Of a DNA stretch of 64,000 bases, positions 59,067-64,000 are shown in pieces. This DNA is from Bdellovibrio bacteriovorus (GTDB lineage: Bacteria; Bdellovibrionota; Bdellovibrionia; Bdellovibrionales; Bdellovibrionaceae): the NCBI RefSeq assembly GCF_001592735.1, contig NZ_LUKE01000001.1:1275018-1339017 (forward strand), in the 5' to 3' direction. The stretch's first letter is position 1. The number at the start of each line of letters is the position of its first letter. Under the pieces are notes generated by a model. The model was not told where the DNA came from and searched no databases. It saw only the letters and a list, made by a program, of their open reading frames with translations. A program made the position numbers and the translations under genes.

Positions 59067-60998
59067 TTACCTCATGATCACAAATGAAAGGACAACTACG
59101 ACACCGATACCGATGTACATCGCGTATTGCTGCATATTTCCGGTTTGAGAAGAACGAACCATTGAGCCCATTCCTTTTGCTAAATCACCAGCCAAATATG
59201 TCATTTTATCGATGAAATTCACGTCGATGTAATACCAAGTGTTGCGGCTGATGTTCACAAGCGGATTAATGATGAAAGCAAAGTACGCCTCATCGACAAA
59301 GTACTTGTTGTAAATAAGGGTGTAGATAGGCTTGATTTTTTCCGCAAATTTCTTCGGAGTATCCGGAGATTTCACATAGAACTGGTACGCCACGATCGCC
59401 GAAATTGTCGCCAAACCAACAGATACACCCATCAAAGTCCACTCTGTCGCGTGATCAATGGGCTGCCAACCTGGGATTGGCGAGATCAATGGGTGCAACC
59501 AGTGTTCCCACACATTCGGAATATGGCCCAAAACTGCGCCAATGACATGCGGAATACCAATCCAACCGCCGGTAACAGACAAGATCGCTAGCACAATCAA
59601 AGGAATGGTCATCAATGCCGGAGATTCATGTGGATGAACATCCTGTGGTACACGGCTTTTGCCCCAGAAAGTCAGCGCCATCAAACGAGTCATGTAAAAC
59701 GCGGTCAACGTCGCACCCAAAGCACCCGCCGCCCAAAGAATGGGCGAACCGAAGGGCGAATTAAATGCGTAAGCCAAAATTTCATCCTTAGAGAAAAACC
59801 CGGCAAAAGGCGGAACCCCGATGATCGCCAGCCAGCCCAATAAGAACGTGATGTGCGTGATCGGCATGTATTTTTTCAATGCGCCCATCTTGCGGATATC
59901 TTGTTCTTCGTGCATTGCATGGATCACCGAACCCGAACCTAAGAACATCAAGGCTTTGAAAAACGCATGGGTCATCAAGTGGAACATCGCCGCGCCAAAC
60001 GCCCCAACACCGCAAGCTAAGAACATATAGCCAAGTTGCGATACGGTTGAGTAAGCCAAAACTTTTTTGATATCCCACTGGGTCATACCAATTGTCGCTG
60101 CTAAAACGGCCGTTGCAGCACCGATGATTGCAATAACCATCATCGTATTTGGAGCCACAATAAATAACGGATTCAAGCGCACAATCATATACACGCCAGC
60201 AGTAACCATCGTCGCGGCATGGATCAGGGCAGAAACTGGTGTCGGACCCGCCATCGCGTCTGGAAGCCAAACATACAACGGAATCTGTGCTGATTTACCT
60301 GTCGCACCGATAAATAGGAACAATGTTCCTAAAGTCACCGCGCCCAACCAAGACGATTCAGCCACCGTGGGAGCTAATGCATTTAACTCCGCAAAGTTTA
60401 AAGTACCAAAGCTTACAAACAGGATGAACATACCCAGCAAGAAAGCGGCATCACCCACACGATTCGTGACAAAGGCCTTCATACCTGCGGCGGCTTTTTC
60501 TGAATCTGTGAACCAGAAACCGATTAGCAAGTAAGAGCAAAGACCCACACCTTCCCAACCCACAAACATCACTAACAAACTGTCACCCAGAACTAGCAAC
60601 AACATGTTAAAGATAAAGAGGTTTAAGTAAGCAAAGTATTTCGCCACACCCTTATCGTGGTGCATATACCCGATAGAGAATAAGTGAATCAAAGTTCCAA
60701 CACCCGTGATGACCAGGATCATAATGGCGCTGATTTGATCGACTACGAAGCCCGCGTTCACCTTGAACTTATCAATCGCCATCCATTCAAAAAATGAAAC
60801 CGCGATACGGCGAGACTCGGCCGGCATCGCTACCAAATCAACAACCAAAAGGATGGCGCTGATAAAAGAAATCGCGATGGCTAACGTCGCGATACTTCCC
60901 GCAACGTTTCCAGAGTGTTTTTTATAACGAGCTCCGTTGATTAAAAAACCAACGAAGGGGCTTAGGATAAGAATAGCCATTAAAAGAGAGTGATTCAT
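59067..60998 (-). CDS. nuoL: NADH-quinone oxidoreductase subunit L
   Basis: 643 residues with C-terminal lateral helix typical of NuoL. Motifs: GVGTLIHLFSIGYMHHD, FVGWEGVGLCSYLLIGFW, LYVWLPDAMAGPTPVSALIHAATMVTAGVY (read in parts), KVLAYSTVSQLGYMFLA. GGGGATAGACG before the ATG. 10 bp after nuoK. Confidence 0.96.
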   Translation of the reverse strand: MNHSLLMAILILSPFVGFLINGARYKKHSGNVAGSIATLAIAISFISAILLVVDLVAMPAESRRIAVSFFEWMAIDKFKVNAGFVVDQISAIMILVITGVGTLIHLFSIGYMHHDKGVAKYFAYLNLFIFNMLLLVLGDSLLVMFVGWEGVGLCSYLLIGFWFTDSEKAAAGMKAFVTNRVGDAAFLLGMFILFVSFGTLNFAELNALAPTVAESSWLGAVTLGTLFLFIGATGKSAQIPLYVWLPDAMAGPTPVSALIHAATMVTAGVYMIVRLNPLFIVAPNTMMVIAIIGAATAVLAATIGMTQWDIKKVLAYSTVSQLGYMFLACGVGAFGAAMFHLMTHAFFKALMFLGSGSVIHAMHEEQDIRKMGALKKYMPITHITFLLGWLAIIGVPPFAGFFSKDEILAYAFNSPFGSPILWAAGALGATLTAFYMTRLMALTFWGKSRVPQDVHPHESPALMTIPLIVLAILSVTGGWIGIPHVIGAVLGHIPNVWEHWLHPLISPIPGWQPIDHATEWTLMGVSVGLATISAIVAYQFYVKSPDTPKKFAEKIKPIYTLIYNKYFVDEAYFAFIINPLVNISRNTWYYIDVNFIDKMTYLAGDLAKGMGSMVRSSQTGNMQQYAMYIGIGVVVVLSFVIMR

Positions 60999-61008
60999 CG
61001 TCTATCCC

Positions 61009-61332
61009 CTATCCCTTCAAATGCTCAAAGAAACGAATGTTAACTTCGTTAAAGCGTTTGAAGATCGAAACCGTCAAAGCCAGCCCTACCGCTGCTTCCG
61101 CCGCCGCAATCGTCATGACGAAAAAGACCATGATGTGTCCGTCTAACAGACCCAAGAACTTACTGAACGCCACGAATGTCAAATTCACTGAGTTCAACAT
61201 CAGCTCGATCGACATCAAAAGAACGACGACGTTTCTACGAAGCAAAACGCCCGCCATTCCCATAACAAAAAGCATCGCTGACAGAACCAAGTAGTGGGTC
61301 AATCCGATGTTGGTAATAAAATCAGTGTTCAT
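61009..61332 (-). CDS. nuoK: NADH-quinone oxidoreductase subunit K
   Basis: 107 residues, three helices. GLTHYLVLSAMLFVMGMAGVL, the conserved membrane Glu in LLMSIELMLNSVNL, and AAAEAAVGLALTVSIF. Start taken at ATG 61332 (AGGTGG about 6 nt upstream), overlapping nuoJ by 11 bp; an earlier in-frame codon would add residues unlike NuoK. Confidence 0.95.
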   Translation of the reverse strand: MNTDFITNIGLTHYLVLSAMLFVMGMAGVLLRRNVVVLLMSIELMLNSVNLTFVAFSKFLGLLDGHIMVFFVMTIAAAEAAVGLALTVSIFKRFNEVNIRFFEHLKG

Positions 61333-61858
61333 GAGTTCCACCTTTACTGCGCGCCAAAGCCACCGCACCAACTGCGATCACAAGCAATAAAACGCCCAAT
61401 GCTTCAAAGCCGAAAATATATTTAGAGAAAAGAATATTACCCAATGCCTTGGTCGTTTCCATACCGTTACCAACCATCACTGGATTGTCGGTGGTTTTTT
61501 CTGGAATCAGGCTCATTGATACCGTGATGGCGGCTACGATAAGGCCCGCCAACAAACCCACTGACGCAATTTTAAGTGCGCCCGTCACGCGTCCGCGGGT
61601 AAACGCCTGCACTTCGGCTTTTAAGTCGAAAAGCATCAACACCATGACAAAAAGAACCATCACCGCGCCGGCATAAACGATCAACTGAACCCCGGCGATA
61701 AAAAATGCGTTTAAGGTTACAAACAACGCCGAAATTCCCACCATGGTCATGGCCAAGCAAAGAGCAGAATAAATCGGATTGTTCATCAAGATCACGCTAA
61801 GGCCGCTTGCTAAAACGACAAAAGCTAAGAACCAAAATAAAAAAGCATCTGCAGTCAC
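61322..61858 (-). CDS. nuoJ: NADH-quinone oxidoreductase subunit J
   Basis: 178 residues, five helices. LFWFLAFVVLASGLSVILMNNPIYSALCL (in parts), FFIAGVQLIVYAGAVMVLFVMVLMLFDL (in parts). The pi-bulge tyrosine region VYAGAVMVLF is present. 10 bp after nuoH: there is no nuoI between them as in E. coli. Confidence 0.95.
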   Translation of the reverse strand: MTADAFLFWFLAFVVLASGLSVILMNNPIYSALCLAMTMVGISALFVTLNAFFIAGVQLIVYAGAVMVLFVMVLMLFDLKAEVQAFTRGRVTGALKIASVGLLAGLIVAAITVSMSLIPEKTTDNPVMVGNGMETTKALGNILFSKYIFGFEALGVLLLVIAVGAVALARSKGGTHEH

Positions 61859-61868
61859 GTCAGTCTCC

Positions 61869-63014
61869 TTACAATGATGCTACGTAAATAATTAAAGCGG
61901 TCGCGATTGTGTTCGCTAGCGCCCACGGCAAAAGCGTTTTCCATCCGAAGGCCATCAATTGATCGTAACGGAAGCGCGGAAGCGTCCAACGAACCCAAAT
62001 GAAAACCCACATAAAAAACGCAAACTTGATAAAGAACGAAAGGAAGTGCAGAAGGGCCACAAGACCGCTACCAAAACCAATCGAAGTCGCCCATTCATTA
62101 AGCTCGCCAACAGTCACATAAGGAATGCTGAAACCCCCAAAGAAGAATAGCGCCATTAAACCAGAAGCGATCATCATATGGCCGTACTCACCGATGAAGA
62201 ACATATTGAATTTAAATCCGCCGTACTCGGTGTGGAAACCGGCAACAAGCTCGGATTCACCCTCAGCTAAGTCAAATGGCAGGCGGTTTGATTCAGCAAA
62301 TGTGGTCGTGAAGAACAACAAGGCCGCTAACGGCTGGTAAAAGATACCCCAATTTGGAAGCCAGCTCGCCACAACATTGTGACCTAAGAAGTTAAAACTC
62401 AATGGACCTTGTTGAGCCAGTGTCATTGCCGTTAAATCAAAAGTTCCATAAAGCATAATGATGCCGACGATAGAAAGACCCAAAGCCAACTCATAAGAGA
62501 TTGCTTGAGCTGACGCTCGAAGAGCACCCATCAAAGCGTATTTATTTCCCGATCCAAAGCCCGCCATCAAAAGGGTGTAAGAAGCTAGTGAAGAAATACC
62601 CAAGATGAAAACGATGCCGATACCGATTTCATAACCTTGAACAAGGAATGTGTAGGGCCCCCAAGAAGAGCCAAACATTTCAAACGCGGCTACTTGAATG
62701 GGTGTCGACATCGGAATCGCGGAAAACGCCACCGCACCCGGAATCAACGCAAACACCGGCGCTGCATAGTACAAGAAAGTTTTCGCACTTTCTGGAACGA
62801 AGTTTTCTTTTGTTAAGAACTTAACGGCATCGGCAAGAAGCTGCATTAAACCCAAAGGTCCTACGCGGTTTGGCCCCAGACGATCTTGGATAAATGCCGA
62901 TCCACGGCGCTCTAGCCAAACCAAGATAGGAACGGCTTGAACCATCATCAGAAAGATGACGACTAATTTCAGTCCGTTGACTGTAATTTCAAAAATATCT
63001 TTACCCATTCCCAT
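61869..63014 (-). CDS. nuoH: NADH-quinone oxidoreductase subunit H
   Basis: 381 residues, eight or nine helices. WLERRGSAFIQDRLGPNRVGP, ADAVKFLTKENFVP, LPFDLAEGESELVAGFHTEYGG, all near the quinone channel. 3 bp after nuoA. Two start codons are in frame (63014 and 63008). Confidence 0.96.
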   Translation of the reverse strand: MGMGKDIFEITVNGLKLVVIFLMMVQAVPILVWLERRGSAFIQDRLGPNRVGPLGLMQLLADAVKFLTKENFVPESAKTFLYYAAPVFALIPGAVAFSAIPMSTPIQVAAFEMFGSSWGPYTFLVQGYEIGIGIVFILGISSLASYTLLMAGFGSGNKYALMGALRASAQAISYELALGLSIVGIIMLYGTFDLTAMTLAQQGPLSFNFLGHNVVASWLPNWGIFYQPLAALLFFTTTFAESNRLPFDLAEGESELVAGFHTEYGGFKFNMFFIGEYGHMMIASGLMALFFFGGFSIPYVTVGELNEWATSIGFGSGLVALLHFLSFFIKFAFFMWVFIWVRWTLPRFRYDQLMAFGWKTLLPWALANTIATALIIYVASL

Positions 63015-63017
63015 GAA

Positions 63018-63386
63018 CTAGTCCCATTCCAATGCTTTTGATTTTACTTCCCAGAACAATCCGTAAATGAAGATCGCAATGAAGACCATCATTGAAATCA
63101 ACACGAATGCGCCAGTCCCTGTAGCGATGAATTCTCTGAAAGAAACCGCCCATGGATACATGAAGATGATCTCGATATCGAACAAGATAAAAAGGATCGC
63201 CGTCAGATAATACTTTACCGAAACTTTCGTATCTTTTTTGTATTGAGATGGTAAGCCGCACTCGTACGGTTCAAATTTTACCGGATTATACTTGGCTTTA
63301 CCGCCGGTTTTGGACGCGACCCATAGCAAGAATGCACCGAATACCGCGATGAAAATAAAAATGAAGATAATACCACCGAGTGGCAT
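63018..63386 (-). CDS. nuoA: NADH-quinone oxidoreductase subunit A
   Basis: 122 residues, three helices. VKFEPYECGLPSQYKKDTKVSVKYYLTAILFILFDIE, in parts, is the NuoA signature (YECG and FDIE). GGAGGGGCC before ATG. First gene of the membrane-arm operon. Confidence 0.96.
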   Translation of the reverse strand: MPLGGIIFIFIFIAVFGAFLLWVASKTGGKAKYNPVKFEPYECGLPSQYKKDTKVSVKYYLTAILFILFDIEIIFMYPWAVSFREFIATGTGAFVLISMMVFIAIFIYGLFWEVKSKALEWD

Positions 63387-63426
63387 GGCCCCTCCAAAGT
63401 TGTCGTTATTATTTGGATTTCAATTA

Positions 63427-63455
63427 GTTATATATGTGTCGTCTGTGAAAACCAA
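63427..63455 (-). promoter_or_regulatory. Sigma70-like promoter for nuo operon
   Basis: Minus strand TTGGTT (63455-63450), 17 bp spacer, TATAAC (63432-63427), about 40 bp before nuoA. Confidence 0.6.
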
Positions 63456-63505
63456 GAAATATGAATGGAAACAAGGCGATAAGCATGGCAGGATAACTCC
63501 ACCAC

Positions 63506-64000
63506 ATGAAAGCCGAGAGCACTCACACAAGACTCGAATCCATTCTGGAAAGAGCCTTTGAAACATCACGAGGAAAAATCAACGTCACCGGAGCCTCATC
63601 ACCTCTGGCGCTCGCGTATTTCTTGTCGCAAACTTACTCTAAAAAAATCAACAGCTTGCCGCATCTGGTTGTAGTTGGTAGTGCGCAAGATGCACGCAAA
63701 CTTTCAGAGCTGATTGAGTTCTTTGACCCGTCTCGTCGAAGCCACCTCTTCGCTTCTTTTGATGTCTCTCCATATTCCGGTCTTTATCCAAACACAAAAG
63801 TTGTCAGTGATCGCATTTCGTTTTTGTCGGCGGCCCAAAATGCCAAAGCTGGAGAAATCTTCATATCCCCGTCTGACGCACTGATGCAAAAAACTCTGCC
63901 TGTCGAAATTTTAAAGAAAAACTCTCGCAAAGTTTCTTCCGGCGACGAATTGCCAGAAGACATCGCTGAGTTTTTAAATTCTTTAGGATATTCAGCAGCT
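63506..64000 (+). CDS. mfd: Transcription-repair coupling factor Mfd (N-terminal part, runs off the window)
   Basis: The frame is open from ATG 63506 to the end of the window (165 codons). The visible part matches the UvrB-homology N-terminus of Mfd: DPSRRSHLFASFDVSPYSGL, then NTKVVSDRISFLSAAQNAKAG, read in parts, and ISPSDALMQKTLP, like the VTSALLQRLPP segment. Mfd removes stalled RNA polymerase and recruits UvrA. AGGA lies 11 nt before ATG. Divergent from nuoA. The identification rests on the N-domain only. Confidence 0.8.
   Translation, partial: MKAESTHTRLESILERAFETSRGKINVTGASSPLALAYFLSQTYSKKINSLPHLVVVGSAQDARKLSELIEFFDPSRRSHLFASFDVSPYSGLYPNTKVVSDRISFLSAAQNAKAGEIFISPSDALMQKTLPVEILKKNSRKVSSGDELPEDIAEFLNSLGYSAA

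Noticed and set aside
1-64000. tRNA, rRNA, CRISPR array or insertion sequence
   Set aside because: Reading both strands I saw no cloverleaf, no spaced identical repeats, no transposase or integrase motif and no terminal inverted repeats. Short RNAs could be missed by eye.

Overview
The window looks like core chromosome of a Bdellovibrio-type predatory bacterium (Bdellovibrionota). I infer this from the gene families and from gene style. There are many exported or lipoprotein genes, a TIGR02147-type HTH regulator with an exported partner, a PilT ATPase, two DksA/TraR paralogues, a nucleoside-salvage operon, a Tat operon, a patatin, and frequent GTG/TTG starts with purine-rich ribosome sites. 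I see no rRNA, tRNA, CRISPR array, insertion sequence or phage segment. Genes are tightly packed, and most neighbours overlap by about 4 bp or lie within 20 bp.

Layout. 1-4.1 kb: end of a PilW/PilF-like TPR protein, a RodZ-like protein, a GT39 glycosyltransferase and a degenerate PHP-domain membrane protein. 4-7.9 kb: a small outer-membrane protein coupled to a 2Fe-2S ferredoxin, a DnaQ-like exonuclease, NadE and a DUF2203 protein. 7.9-13.6 kb: a pilin-like membrane protein, a TPR lipoprotein, comF-lolA-rimO and a secreted protein-glutaminase-like enzyme. 13.6-19.3 kb: ribosome-associated genes (rlmH, a nadD-rsfS fusion, obgE, rpmA, rplU with a histone-like tail), a small XRE regulator and RNase G. 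19.4-26.5 kb: a secreted SH3-like/lysozyme-like protein, pilT, deoC-deoA-PNP and a subtilisin lipoprotein. 26.6-30.2 kb: a three-gene acyl-CoA carboxylase operon. 30.3-31.1 kb: a protein with a complete R-S-E ADP-ribosyltransferase signature. 31.1-38.8 kb: tatBC, a double M16 peptidase, hemW, grpE and a zinc-finger-less dnaJ. 38.8-44 kb: an LpoA-like lipoprotein, a zinc-less and a zinc-bearing DksA/TraR protein, and lon. 44.2-52.2 kb: the TIGR02147 pair, a beta-helix surface lipoprotein, an L,D-transpeptidase, an HTH/coiled-coil protein, a patatin and an OmpA lipoprotein. 52.2-55.9 kb: a MoxR-DUF58-transglutaminase operon. 56-63.4 kb: a complex I operon holding only membrane subunits (nuoA-H-J-K-L-M-N). 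63.5 kb to the end: the start of mfd.

How the parts may work together (inference). Much of the accessory content fits a lifestyle of remodelling and digesting another bacterium: L,D-transpeptidase, lysozyme-like protein, subtilisin, M16 peptidase, patatin, protein-glutaminase-like and ADP-ribosyltransferase-like proteins act on macromolecules, and deoC-deoA-PNP recovers sugar phosphate and bases from DNA. The housekeeping modules (ribosome maturation, chaperones, Lon, Tat, complex I) are ordinary in function but carry notable variants. These are the NadD-RsfS fusion, the L21 tail, the zinc-less DksA, and the complex I cluster without its peripheral arm. The strongest candidates for undescribed biology are the ADP-ribosyltransferase-like and glutaminase-like proteins.
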